Part shown: positions 8,784 to 17,528 of the stretch, piece after piece
Position numbering within the stretch: position 1 is the first letter of the stretch
How the letters are laid out: every line of letters starts with the position of its first letter
Assembly: GCA_002705265.1 (NCBI GenBank)
Contig: PAHR01000021.1
Span: forward strand, 23,060-87,059
Length of the DNA: 64,000 nt
Source of the DNA: Pelagibacteraceae bacterium
Lineage (GTDB): Bacteria > Pseudomonadota > Alphaproteobacteria > HIMB59
Reading direction: 5' to 3'
Translations under genes and position numbers: made by a program
The notes under the pieces: generated by a model
Databases searched by the model: none
The model's input: only the letters and a program-made list of their open reading frames with translations
What the model was told of the DNA's origin: nothing

Positions 8784-9922
8784 TCGAATATTTTATTTTT
8801 TCCCATTGCCTGTTGAACAAAGACCTCTCTAATAAAATTAAAATTCTTTAAAACTTTCAAGCTGGCTTTCCCAAAAAATTTTGTAATTGGGCTGTTAGAA
8901 TTATATGTTTTGTTAATTATTTCTGTAAAGAAAAAATAAATAGAGCTTTCAAATTTTCTTTGATAATAAAATAATTTATTAAAATTTTTAGACGAAAGTC
9001 CTTCGGTTTCTATCAACTTATTAAGTCCTTGAATATCTTTGATGCCTAAATTCCATCCTTGCCCCGCTACAGGGTGTATTGATCTTGAACAATCTCCTAA
9101 AAATATTAAATTTTCAAATACATTTATAGAATTAAATAAATACGGGCTAATCTTGTATGAAAAAAAATCTTTTGATAAGTTTATTTTCCCATGAGTTTTA
9201 TAAAAATTTTTCTTTATAATATTTTTTAATTCTACAAATGATATTTCATCTTTTGTAGAATATATAAATGTCGAATATGTATTATTTTTATATGGGGCCG
9301 GCAAAGCCGCCAAAGGTCCATTTTTTGTAAAATATTCATAGGCTTTATTATTGTGATTAAAAGAATGATAAAAAAACCCAACATAAGCTCTATGACCTGA
9401 AGATCCTTTAAAAAAATATTTTGGGTTTACTTTTTTTTGTATTTCTTTTCCTGTTGCAATAATTACTTTTTCAAAATTATAAGTTTTATTCTTTATTTTG
9501 ATAATCTTTTGCTTATTTAGTTCCTCTAGCCCCACTAAGGTTTTATCTAATAATGATTTTTTTTTTAATAAATACTTATGGGATTTTGCCAAAAGATCTT
9601 TATTAAAAATTACAGAACCCATAGTTTCGTTATTATTTTCGAAAATTAAGCTTTCATTTTCCTGATAATGAGTCTTAATAATAATTTGATTTATGTCCTT
9701 CTGCTCTTTTTTAAGATCTCTCCACATGTCTATTGATTCTAAAAAATCCCTAGAATTAGCGTTTATAGCCAAAGTTCTTTGATCATCATATTTATTAGAT
9801 ATTTTCTCTTTTTCAATTACGAGAACCTTGTGCTTTTTTTTGATTAATGAGATTGCCAATAAAGAGCCAATTAACCCAGATCCGACAATCAAAAAATCAT
9901 ATTTAAGTATTTTATTTTCCAT
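8780..9922 (-). CDS. UbiH/UbiF/COQ6-family FAD monooxygenase
   Basis: This is a flavin-dependent aromatic hydroxylase of the ubiquinone biosynthesis group (380 aa). The N-terminal FAD motif is FLIVGSGLIGSLLAISL and the C-terminal FAD-ribityl motif is FLGDCSRSIHPVAGQGWNLG (around residue 275). Such enzymes hydroxylate positions C1, C5 or C6 of the quinone ring, and alphaproteobacteria use varying numbers of paralogues with differing specificity, so the position cannot be assigned here. It is a single-gene minus-strand unit between the LON-domain gene and ftsK. Its start is 26 bp from the divergent ftsK start. Confidence 0.83.
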   Translation of the reverse strand: MENKILKYDFLIVGSGLIGSLLAISLIKKKHKVLVIEKEKISNKYDDQRTLAINANSRDFLESIDMWRDLKKEQKDINQIIIKTHYQENESLIFENNNETMGSVIFNKDLLAKSHKYLLKKKSLLDKTLVGLEELNKQKIIKIKNKTYNFEKVIIATGKEIQKKVNPKYFFKGSSGHRAYVGFFYHSFNHNNKAYEYFTKNGPLAALPAPYKNNTYSTFIYSTKDEISFVELKNIIKKNFYKTHGKINLSKDFFSYKISPYLFNSINVFENLIFLGDCSRSIHPVAGQGWNLGIKDIQGLNKLIETEGLSSKNFNKLFYYQRKFESSIYFFFTEIINKTYNSNSPITKFFGKASLKVLKNFNFIREVFVQQAMGKNKIFD

Positions 9923-9948
9923 TGTTGTGAATATATTAATTTTATACC

Positions 9949-12012
9949 ATGAGTTATAAGTTTTTTCCTAATTCATTATTATTATTACTGAATAAATTAT
10001 GGGGCTGGATACAATTTGTAATTTATTTAGCTTTATTTATATATTTTGCTGTTTCGCTTTATTCGTTTAATCCCAATGATAGTTCGCTGTTTGTTATTTC
10101 TTCAGACCCTATTAGTAATTATTTTAATAAATACGGGTCTTACTTATCTAGTTTTTTAATATATTTTTTTGGATCCTTTTCTTGTCTTATTCCAATATTT
10201 TTTTTAATAGGATGTTTTCATAAAATTAATAAATCAAATTTTGAATTTATTTTCTTAAGATTATTAATTTATCTTATTTCTATAATTTTAATTGAACAAA
10301 TATTTATTTTTTACAACATCAATCTTAATTTATTTGGGGAAAATTATATTTGGGGAATAATTGGGTTGCGGCTATACGGATTATACCAAAATCTATATTT
10401 TGATTTATTGCTTTTAGCATTGGGACTTATCGGGGTGTTTGTTTCACTTAATATATTTAGTTTTTTCAAATTAAAATTAAGTTTTAAATTTTTCAAGTTA
10501 AAAAAAATTAAATCTCATTCTACTAGCAAAGCTAAAAAATTTGATCCATTAGTTTCTAAAAACTTTCCAACGGATATAAATGAAAATATAGCCGAAACAG
10601 ATAAAATAATGTTATCAAAATATACAAAGCCATCTTTAGATAACCTGAACAATGAAAAAAATAAATCTACCGACAAGGTTGATAAAGATCTTTTAAAAGA
10701 TGATGCAAAATTTATTGAGGGTGTATTTAACGATTTTAATATTACTATTGAGGTTATAAATATAAAAGTTGGTCCGGTGGTTACTCTTTATGAAGTTCTG
10801 CCAGCACCAGGTATAAAAATTAACTCAATTATAAATTTAGCTGATGATATTTCTAGAAGCATGGGCGCAACATCAGTTAGAATTGCTCAGGTGTTTGGCA
10901 CAAAATTTATTGGCATTGAAATTCCTAATAAAGAAAGGGAGGTTGTTACTATAAGAGAGCTAATCGCCTCTAGTGAATTTAAAAAAACAGGCGGTAAAAT
11001 ACCAATATGTATAGGCAAGGATATTACAGGAAATACAGAGGTAATTGACTTAACAAGAACCCCTCACTTACTAGTAGCTGGTACGACTGGATCAGGAAAG
11101 TCGGTTTTTATTAATAGTATGCTAACTAGTATTCTTTACAAATTCTCTCCGTCAGAATTGAGATTAATATTGATTGATCCTAAAATGTTGGAATTGAGCG
11201 TTTATAATGACATACCTCATTTACTAACACCCGTTGTTACAGAACCAAGAAAATCGGTCACTGCTTTAAAGTGGGTTTGTTTAGAAATGGAGAGAAGATA
11301 TAAGGTTATGAATGAAGTTGGCTCAAGAACATTAGAAAACTATAACGCTGACGCAAAAGACAAAATGCCATTCATTGTAATAGTAATTGATGAAATGGCA
11401 GACTTAATGATGACAGCCGGAAAAGAAGTTGAACATTACGTCCAAAGATTAGCTCAAATGGCTAGGGCTTGCGGCATACATTTAGTTATGGCCACACAGC
11501 GTCCAAGTGTGGATATTATAACAGGTAGCATAAAGGCAAATTTTCCTACAAGAATTAGTTTTCAAGTAGCGAGCAAATATGACAGCAGAACTATTCTTGG
11601 CGAAGTGGGTGCCGAGCAGCTTTTAGGCAATGGTGATATGCTAATGATGAAAAACGGTAGCAGCATACTTAGATACCAATCTGCATTTATGTCAGACAAA
11701 GAAGTACAAAAAATGATTAAAGAAATTAAATCACATCAAGAAGTTCAATATGTTGAAGAAATAGGAAATATAATTAACAGTGACTCTGAAAACGGAATTA
11801 ATTTAAAATTAAGCACTGAGGACGAAGAGCTCATTACTAAGTCAATCGATTTAATAAAAAGCAGTGGAAGGGCATCTACAAGTTACCTTCAAAGAAATTT
11901 TCAAATAGGATATAACAAGGCGGCAAGAATAATGGAGGTTTTAGAGGAAAGAGGAGTTGTTTCATCGCCCAATCATTCTGGTAAAAGAGAAGTTTTAATA
12001 AATACTAATTGA
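9949..12012 (+). CDS. ftsK: DNA translocase FtsK
   Basis: This septal DNA pump clears and aligns chromosome termini during division. At 687 aa it is compact. It has about four N-terminal membrane segments (residues 10-175), a short charged linker, then the RecA-like motor with Walker A VAGTTGSGKSVFIN (near 378-391), Walker B region PFIVIVIDEMADLMM, and a C-terminal winged-helix gamma domain (ASTSYLQRNFQIGYNKAARIM) that reads KOPS-type sequences. Many FtsK proteins have a much longer linker, so this one fits genome streamlining. It overlaps the convergent regulator-like gene by 8 bp. Confidence 0.96.
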   Translation: MSYKFFPNSLLLLLNKLWGWIQFVIYLALFIYFAVSLYSFNPNDSSLFVISSDPISNYFNKYGSYLSSFLIYFFGSFSCLIPIFFLIGCFHKINKSNFEFIFLRLLIYLISIILIEQIFIFYNINLNLFGENYIWGIIGLRLYGLYQNLYFDLLLLALGLIGVFVSLNIFSFFKLKLSFKFFKLKKIKSHSTSKAKKFDPLVSKNFPTDINENIAETDKIMLSKYTKPSLDNLNNEKNKSTDKVDKDLLKDDAKFIEGVFNDFNITIEVINIKVGPVVTLYEVLPAPGIKINSIINLADDISRSMGATSVRIAQVFGTKFIGIEIPNKEREVVTIRELIASSEFKKTGGKIPICIGKDITGNTEVIDLTRTPHLLVAGTTGSGKSVFINSMLTSILYKFSPSELRLILIDPKMLELSVYNDIPHLLTPVVTEPRKSVTALKWVCLEMERRYKVMNEVGSRTLENYNADAKDKMPFIVIVIDEMADLMMTAGKEVEHYVQRLAQMARACGIHLVMATQRPSVDIITGSIKANFPTRISFQVASKYDSRTILGEVGAEQLLGNGDMLMMKNGSSILRYQSAFMSDKEVQKMIKEIKSHQEVQYVEEIGNIINSDSENGINLKLSTEDEELITKSIDLIKSSGRASTSYLQRNFQIGYNKAARIMEVLEERGVVSSPNHSGKREVLINTN

Positions 12013-12538
12013 CATCTAGTTTGATTTTACCTTTTGAAGTTTTAAAATTTAAATAGTATTCACTAAAATCAAAAATAAGGTTTCTCAAGTTAGTTAGATG
12101 AGTGTCTAATTTATTTTCAAAAATTTCTTTATCTCTTGGCCATATATCTAAATATAAATCCTTTTTATAAATGCCCTCTTTGTAGCAAACCAAAGAAGAC
12201 ATAATTGTATTTTGTGTCTCGCTCAACCAGATTGACTTATTATTATATTTTATATTCCCGCTGCTAACGTAATAGGTCAAATCACCAATAATTTCATAAT
12301 AATTATGTTGAATTTCATAGATAATTTTCATTAGATCCGAATAATGAAAAGGTTTTTGCAATGTATAATTTTTATTAATATTGTCACTTATTGTAATTAA
12401 TTTTTCAGCTGAGAAAAAATTTAATTTTAAGAGTCTGTGGTTTTTACTGTCTAAGACTTTATAGCTAGTAACTTGCTTGATTGTGGTCTCTATAAAATTT
12501 TCTAATTGTGTATCGTTGGAGCTAACTGCTAAAAACAT
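12005..12538 (-). CDS. OmpR-type winged-helix protein with degenerate receiver domain
   Basis: This 177-aa protein has a C-terminal half (about 90-175) that resembles an OmpR/PhoB effector domain: LSETQNTIMSSL, then YKKDLYLDIWPR, a recognition-helix-like LDTHLTNLRNLI, and a wing ending FKTSKGKIKLDVN. The first 85 residues look like a receiver remnant ending in KPFHYSDLMKII, but I see no acidic pocket or phospho-acceptor Asp. It may be a phosphorylation-independent regulator. Its start overlaps the lolA-like stop by one base, and it is last in a four-gene minus-strand operon. No sensor kinase is nearby. The assignment is by pattern only. Confidence 0.6.
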   Translation of the reverse strand: MFLAVSSNDTQLENFIETTIKQVTSYKVLDSKNHRLLKLNFFSAEKLITISDNINKNYTLQKPFHYSDLMKIIYEIQHNYYEIIGDLTYYVSSGNIKYNNKSIWLSETQNTIMSSLVCYKEGIYKKDLYLDIWPRDKEIFENKLDTHLTNLRNLIFDFSEYYLNFKTSKGKIKLDVN

Positions 12539-13029
12539 TACTGGTATCTAAAAACCGGGTTTTCACTAAAAAATAAATTATTTATCGGTTTATTTAAATT
12601 ACAATTTTTTAAATAAAGACTTAATTTAGCACGATTACTATCTATAGATATTCTTTTTATAAATTTTTTACTTTTGTTAAATTCCAATTTAATATCAATA
12701 TCATCTTGCCTTATGTTGCTCGGTATGTCTGGGAACTTTGAAGCTATGTCCATCATTTGATCAATTACTTGAATAGTTTGTGTAAAGGGTTTGGTCGTTT
12801 TATTTTTGTTATTGTATAAGAAGGTGCCTTTTTTATTGATAAAAATTATAAATAGATCTTTGCTAAAATATTCATAACGTAATTTATTTTCTTTATATAA
12901 AATTAATCCTTGATTAATGCTTCCATTAGAGTGAGCTTCTTCAAAGTTGCATGCAAAGCTCAAATCTGAAGCAATGGTATTTTTTGCAAAAGTAACTAAA
13001 AAAAATAAACTTATAATTATCTTATTCAT
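12538..13029 (-). CDS. LolA-like periplasmic protein
   Basis: This is an exported protein of 163 aa with a signal peptide (MNKIIISLFFLVTFAKNTIAS). Its beta-rich body includes a segment of the type RYEYFSKDLFIIFINKKGTFLYNNKNKTTKPF, which recalls the LolA pattern where a carrier strand is followed by a displayed tyrosine loop. LolA ferries lipoproteins across the periplasm. The position beside ftsK also fits, since ftsK-lolA is a recurrent alphaproteobacterial order. The protein is shorter than typical LolA (about 200 aa). It overlaps yggS by 8 bp and the regulator by 1 bp. An unrelated periplasmic beta-protein remains possible. Confidence 0.55.
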   Translation of the reverse strand: MNKIIISLFFLVTFAKNTIASDLSFACNFEEAHSNGSINQGLILYKENKLRYEYFSKDLFIIFINKKGTFLYNNKNKTTKPFTQTIQVIDQMMDIASKFPDIPSNIRQDDIDIKLEFNKSKKFIKRISIDSNRAKLSLYLKNCNLNKPINNLFFSENPVFRYQ

Positions 13030-13657
13030 AAAAAAAAGAGGATCCTATTCTTAACATATTGCTTTCACATGCTAGGGCTTCTTGATAATCATTGCTCATT
13101 CCCATGCTTAATAAAAGATTTTTGTTTATAGAGTTTTTGATTTCAATCATTTTTTGAAAATAAATTTTAGCTTTATTATTATTAGGAGGGATGCACATCA
13201 ATCCTTGGATTGGCAATTCTGAACTTTTACAATAAAAATAAAAATCTTTTATTGACTTAATTGGCACGCCCGATTTTTGTTGCTCTTCGCCTATATTAAT
13301 TTGAATATAAAAATTTTGAGTTAAAGAGCTTTCATCTCTTTGTTTTACAATTTCTTTTACTAATTTTTCTCTGTCTAAGGTTTGGATAACATCAAATACC
13401 TTTAATGCCAGCCCAGCCTTATTAGATTGTAGGGGCCCTATGAGATGCAATTTAATGTTATTATATTTTTTTCTTAATTCGCTAAATTTTATACTTGCCT
13501 CTTGAACTTTGTTTTCACCAAACAAGAAGTGATTTTGTTTAATAATTTGCTCAATAAGAACCAAAGGTCTGTTTTTTGTTACAGCCATTACTTCACAAAA
13601 AGGATATTCTGTTACTTCATTTTTAATCTTTTCAAAAAATTCTTTATTAAATTGCAT
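13022..13657 (-). CDS. PLP homeostasis protein, YggS/PLPBP family
   Basis: This pyridoxal-phosphate-binding protein with an alanine-racemase-like TIM barrel but no known catalysis (211 aa) maintains B6 vitamer and amino-acid balance. Diagnostic motifs are the PLP lysine in VMAVTKNRP (near residue 27), FGENKVQEA, HLIGPLQSNK, QINIGEEQQKSG and SMGMSNDYQEAL. Its ATG overlaps the stop of the upstream sulfotransferase-like gene, and its stop overlaps the lolA-like gene. The overlaps imply one operon, but no functional link is obvious. Confidence 0.93.
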   Translation of the reverse strand: MQFNKEFFEKIKNEVTEYPFCEVMAVTKNRPLVLIEQIIKQNHFLFGENKVQEASIKFSELRKKYNNIKLHLIGPLQSNKAGLALKVFDVIQTLDREKLVKEIVKQRDESSLTQNFYIQINIGEEQQKSGVPIKSIKDFYFYCKSSELPIQGLMCIPPNNNKAKIYFQKMIEIKNSINKNLLLSMGMSNDYQEALACESNMLRIGSSFFYE

Positions 13658-14622
13658 TAAAAATATTTAGCTATTAATTCCCCGCAATCTCTATCAATAA
13701 TTTTTTTATCTTTGTTTGAAATTTCAATTTCATTAAGATGCTTATTATTAATTTGCAGAGTGCTTGCTAATTTATTTAGCTCTTGGGAGTTTATGTTTAT
13801 TTCAATGCCCGACTCTTTTAAATGACCTGCTATCTCTATTAATTTGTCTTCTAAATTAGATAGTAAATCATCAAAATTAATTATTAATCCTCTTAGGGAA
13901 TTTTGAACGTTTTCATTAGTCCAGCTTGATACATTTACCGACCAAGATTTACGCTGTTCTTGACAAGTCTTGGTTTTGTTATTTTGTTCTGAGTGTATTT
14001 GCAAGGGCTTATCATCTAAACCACATAACAAATTAATTATTTCATTACTTTCATATCCTGAATGCCGCAAGTCATCAAAAATTTTATATGGATGTTTTAT
14101 TATATAAATAAAACATTTTGTAAGTTTTGAATGAGTGAAATATGTGTTCTTGTTATATTCAAAGAAAGCGCTACTTGTATTTAATGTTTTAAGATTAGGA
14201 TTTTTATTATTTACTAGAATTTGAAAATAGTAATGTGATTTTAAGAATATATCGTTAACTGTAGAATAGTCTTCCAATTCTTTATCGTTAAGAACTGAAA
14301 GAACCTCTTGATAAAAATTAAAGTTTTTAATACTTAAATTTGATGTATTGGAAATTATTTGCGACACAATATTTGAAGCAAGAACCGCATCTTCTGGATT
14401 AAAAGAATTGGCCCATATTATATTGTCATTAAATAAATAACTCAGATCTTCAACATCTATAAATTTATCTGCGTTATATCTTAGATATTGATTAGCTATA
14501 TTTGGGTCTAGTTTTTTAATGTTATTAAAATGCTCTTTAAAATCGGTAAAATCTTGACTGTCTATACATTGATTTAGTATTTTAGTACTATATTGTAATT
14601 TTATATTTTTTAAAAAACTCAT
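13657..14622 (-). CDS. Sulfotransferase-like protein lacking a recognisable PAPS P-loop
   Basis: This 321-aa protein has a second half patterned like cytosolic-type sulfotransferases: FIYIIKHPYKIFDDLRHSG corresponds to the IYIxRDPRDVxxS region (3'-phosphate binding). QRKSWSVNVSSWTNENVQ followed by INFDDLLSNLEDKLIEIAGHL corresponds to the WSEHVxSW ... RYEDL motif. The first 150 residues show no GxxRSGTT-like P-loop, and the RDPRD arginine is Lys. It therefore looks like a degenerate or repurposed family member. The gene starts 35 bp from a divergent, canonical TPR-sulfotransferase. It heads the operon with yggS, lolA-like and the wHTH gene. The assignment is inferred from motif spacing. Confidence 0.5.
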   Translation of the reverse strand: MSFLKNIKLQYSTKILNQCIDSQDFTDFKEHFNNIKKLDPNIANQYLRYNADKFIDVEDLSYLFNDNIIWANSFNPEDAVLASNIVSQIISNTSNLSIKNFNFYQEVLSVLNDKELEDYSTVNDIFLKSHYYFQILVNNKNPNLKTLNTSSAFFEYNKNTYFTHSKLTKCFIYIIKHPYKIFDDLRHSGYESNEIINLLCGLDDKPLQIHSEQNNKTKTCQEQRKSWSVNVSSWTNENVQNSLRGLIINFDDLLSNLEDKLIEIAGHLKESGIEININSQELNKLASTLQINNKHLNEIEISNKDKKIIDRDCGELIAKYF

Positions 14623-14657
14623 TATAATAAATAAGATGTATGATCTATGTTTAAATT

Positions 14658-16250
14658 ATGAATGACACTTTTCAAGACATTATTGATGCGGTTATTAAAA
14701 ATGAAAACCATCATGCTGAAAATCTTTGCTGGTCAGCGCTAAAAAGCAATCCAAATTCATCAAAATTATATAAATGGCTCGGGATAGCACTTCTAAAACA
14801 GAAAAAATATGACGGAGCCCTTGAAGCACTTTTAAAATCTTTGCCCGAAAATGAAGGAGATTACGATGTTTTGAATAATCTGGCATTTGTATACAGACAT
14901 TTGGAGGATTACAAAAAAGCCCAAGAATACTGTGATAAAGCGGATAAGATAAAACCACACACCTATGGCGTAACTTTTAATAGAGCCCAAATAGCTATGG
15001 AATTAAAGAAATATGATGTAGCAAAAAAACTAACTATTGAGTGCTTTGATTTTATTAAAAATGCGCCTCAAGACGGTCTAGCTTCAATTAGAAATTTAAA
15101 AAGATTTTATGTTGATATTTTATTAGCTCAAAGAAATGTCGAGGAGTCAGTCAGGTATATGAAGGAATCTCTCGAAGAAGAGTTTGATGCAAGAATTTTT
15201 TTTGATCTTGCAAATATTAGTCCCTCTGATGTCAATGATAATATTTTCAAATTGGCAGAAACTTATGCCAGCCAAGAACAAAATCATTTTTTATTAAAAG
15301 CGTCAGCTTTGTTTGGGATTGGGAGAATATATGAAAAAAATAAAAATTATGAATCTGCATTTAAAAAATATTCTGAGGCTAATTTGATAAAATCTAAAAT
15401 GCTTAGATTTAAACCGTTTTCTGGGCAGGAATACTTGAAGCAGAGTTTTAAATTTTTTACTCATGAAACTTTTAAAAAATATAATTTTATCAATAGAGAC
15501 AAAGGCAAGGAATGTATTTTTATTTTGGGCAACCCCCGCTCTGGAACAACTCTTGTTGAGTCCATTGTTGGTAGTTCAGATAAGGTGGTTTCTGCGGGTG
15601 AGCTAAATAGTTTTTTAAGAATTAGTGAAAAAGTTGCATACAAAAACTTTACAAATATAGATAAAATAAATTTAGATGAGCTCGGTAACAATTATTTAAG
15701 AATTCTAAAAATTTTCTCAGAGAATAATTCTTCAAAATTTATTATCGATAAAATGCCGGCTAATATAATGAATGTTGGGGTGATTAGATTACTACTTCCT
15801 GCTGCGAAAATTATTTGCCTTAATAGACGCCCGCTTGATAATGCCTGGTCTCTATTTACTCAACTCTATTTGGGGAACATTCCTTATAGCTCTAATCTAT
15901 TTAACATGGGCATAGCGATGGCAAATGTAGAGGCAGCAAAAAAATTTTGGCAATCACAAAATATAGATAAAAATTTTATGATTATAGACTACGAGAAAGT
16001 TGTTGAAGATCCAAAGAATAATTCTGGTTTACTTTTCGATTTTATTGGAATTGAAGCAGATTACGATGAGGGGAAAAGAAAGAAATTTTATTCTCGTACC
16101 GCATCAAGAACTCAGGTGCAAAAGGACATATATACCTCATCAATAAGTAGGTCTAAAGAATATGATAAGTTTATGGGCGAATTTCAAAAAAGCTTTGATA
16201 ATCAAAACTTGTACTGGGATGGCATATTTAAGTCACAAAAAAACCAATAA
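14658..16250 (+). CDS. TPR-repeat sulfotransferase
   Basis: This 530-aa protein has N-terminal tetratricopeptide repeats (about residues 1-260, for example KLYKWLGIALLKQKKYDGAL) fused to a PAPS-dependent sulfotransferase domain. The 5'-phosphosulfate loop is FILGNPRSGTTLVESIVG (near 290-307). The 3'-phosphate region is IICLNRRPLDNAWSLFTQ. The C-terminal segment ASRTQVQKDIYTSS is typical of bacterial TPR-sulfotransferases. The TPR part probably selects a protein or glycan acceptor, which is unknown. An inverted repeat follows the stop. A divergent P-loop-less relative shares the 35-bp upstream gap. Confidence 0.87.
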   Translation: MNDTFQDIIDAVIKNENHHAENLCWSALKSNPNSSKLYKWLGIALLKQKKYDGALEALLKSLPENEGDYDVLNNLAFVYRHLEDYKKAQEYCDKADKIKPHTYGVTFNRAQIAMELKKYDVAKKLTIECFDFIKNAPQDGLASIRNLKRFYVDILLAQRNVEESVRYMKESLEEEFDARIFFDLANISPSDVNDNIFKLAETYASQEQNHFLLKASALFGIGRIYEKNKNYESAFKKYSEANLIKSKMLRFKPFSGQEYLKQSFKFFTHETFKKYNFINRDKGKECIFILGNPRSGTTLVESIVGSSDKVVSAGELNSFLRISEKVAYKNFTNIDKINLDELGNNYLRILKIFSENNSSKFIIDKMPANIMNVGVIRLLLPAAKIICLNRRPLDNAWSLFTQLYLGNIPYSSNLFNMGIAMANVEAAKKFWQSQNIDKNFMIIDYEKVVEDPKNNSGLLFDFIGIEADYDEGKRKKFYSRTASRTQVQKDIYTSSISRSKEYDKFMGEFQKSFDNQNLYWDGIFKSQKNQ

Positions 16251-16264
16251 TATCAATATTTTTT

Positions 16265-16286
16265 ATTGTTGCAATTTTGCAACAAT
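16265..16286. repeat. Perfect inverted repeat after the TPR-sulfotransferase gene
   Basis: Two 10-bp arms, ATTGTTGCAA and TTGCAACAAT, flank a TT centre 15 bp after the stop codon. A T-rich run (ACTTTTTTTGG) follows shortly after. It could be a weak terminator for the upstream gene. As the loop would be only two bases in the full palindrome, it could equally be a dimeric protein operator upstream of the porin gene. Confidence 0.55.
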
Positions 16287-16360
16287 TTAACTTTTTTTGG
16301 TTTTTATCTTTTAAAATTATATAAAAACTCCTGAAAATAACTAAATTCCTACTTGTTAAC

Positions 16361-16378
16361 GTTTATATATATATAAAC
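16361..16378. promoter_or_regulatory. 18-bp perfect palindrome just upstream of the porin ribosome-binding site
   Basis: GTTTATATATATATAAAC reads identically on both strands. It ends three bases before the Shine-Dalgarno (AGGAAAGGA) of the porin gene. The position allows three readings: an AT-rich promoter -10 area, a regulator operator, or a 5' hairpin that controls translation or stability of a very abundant mRNA. The palindrome is seen directly; its role is inferred. Confidence 0.5.
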
Positions 16379-16394
16379 AGGAAAGGACTATAAA

Positions 16395-17417
16395 ATGAAA
16401 AAACTATTAACATTAGTATCAGCATTATTTGCTGGTTCTATTGGAACAGCAGCTGCAGAGGTTTCTGTATCTGGTGCTTCAAACTTCTTCTATGGATCAG
16501 GTTCCGGTACAGGAAATGTTGCAGGTGAAGAAGATAGTATCTTCGTAGTTGGTGGTTCGGTTGCATTTGCTATGTCAACTGAAACAGCAAACGGTGTTAC
16601 TGTTTCAGGTTCAGCTTCTCTTTCTGCTGACACTGATGATATTGCTACTGCTGCAACAGCTACTGCTGTAGGTGGTATGTCACAAATTACTTTCGGTATG
16701 GACGGTATGACTATTACTGTTGGTGATATTAATAACGCTGGTTCAGGAACTGGTGAAGGTGGTGACGTGTCATCATTTGCTTCAACTGTTGCTGGTCAAT
16801 TTGATACAGACCCTGCTGCTTCTGCAGACGGTGGTTTAGTTGACGGTATTGCAGACGGTACTGGTTTCAACGTATCAACTTCTATTGGTGATGCTTCTGT
16901 AGATGCTACTTGGGTACAAACTCAGGGATCAGGAAGAAACTCATACAGTGGTGGTGTTTCAACAACTACTGGTAACACAAACGGTTATGCTATCAACGTT
17001 GGAATGGATGTTGCTGGCGCAAGTGTAAATGTTGCTCTTGGTGGTAACGATGAAATGACTTCTGGAACTGATGACGATTCAGCTGTTGGTGTTGAAGTAT
17101 CATACGACGTTACTGATGCTATGACTCTAACATTTGGTGGTACTTCAGGTAACACAGGTGCAAGCGACAAAGACAATCAGTTCGCAAGCATTGCTTACAC
17201 TGTAGATGCTGACACAACTCTAAGCATGGGTTTTGCAACTGCTGACGATACAACTGCAAGCGTAACAGACAAGCAAACTGTAACTTCAGTTAACCTATCA
17301 AGATCTCTTGGTGGTGGTGTTTCAGTATTTGCTGAATACGCAGCTGTTGACTCAGATAATGCTGGTGTAAATACTGACGGTAGCGCTGTTGCTGTTGGTA
17401 CAACAGTATCATTCTAA
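16395..17417 (+). CDS. Outer-membrane porin
   Basis: This is a general-diffusion type porin of 340 aa. It has a Sec signal peptide (MKKLLTLVSALFAGSIGTAAA), then alternating beta strands rich in Gly, Thr, Ser and Asp, and it ends in an aromatic residue (TTVSF), the usual BAM-recognised C terminus. Base composition and codon use are visibly different from the AT-rich neighbours (many GCT, GGT, AAC, GAC codons), as expected for a very highly expressed gene. It has its own strong ribosome-binding site, an upstream palindrome and a rho-independent terminator, so it is monocistronic. Closest in style to porins of marine Alphaproteobacteria. Confidence 0.85.
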   Translation: MKKLLTLVSALFAGSIGTAAAEVSVSGASNFFYGSGSGTGNVAGEEDSIFVVGGSVAFAMSTETANGVTVSGSASLSADTDDIATAATATAVGGMSQITFGMDGMTITVGDINNAGSGTGEGGDVSSFASTVAGQFDTDPAASADGGLVDGIADGTGFNVSTSIGDASVDATWVQTQGSGRNSYSGGVSTTTGNTNGYAINVGMDVAGASVNVALGGNDEMTSGTDDDSAVGVEVSYDVTDAMTLTFGGTSGNTGASDKDNQFASIAYTVDADTTLSMGFATADDTTASVTDKQTVTSVNLSRSLGGGVSVFAEYAAVDSDNAGVNTDGSAVAVGTTVSF

Positions 17418-17440
17418 TAATTTAGAATATAATTTTAAAA

Positions 17441-17469
17441 GCCGGGGTTTTACCTCGGCTTTTTTTTTG
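17441..17469 (+). terminator. Rho-independent terminator of the porin gene
   Basis: The stem GCCGGGG / CCTCGGC (one G-T wobble) has a TTTTA loop and is followed immediately by nine T residues, about 24 bp after the porin stop codon. It is the clearest intrinsic terminator in the window and supports single-gene transcription of the porin. Confidence 0.92.
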
Positions 17470-17528
17470 TTTGTCACAAATCGATATTTGACCTAAAATT
17501 TAAATTGACCTAGTATGTGTTCTAATTC

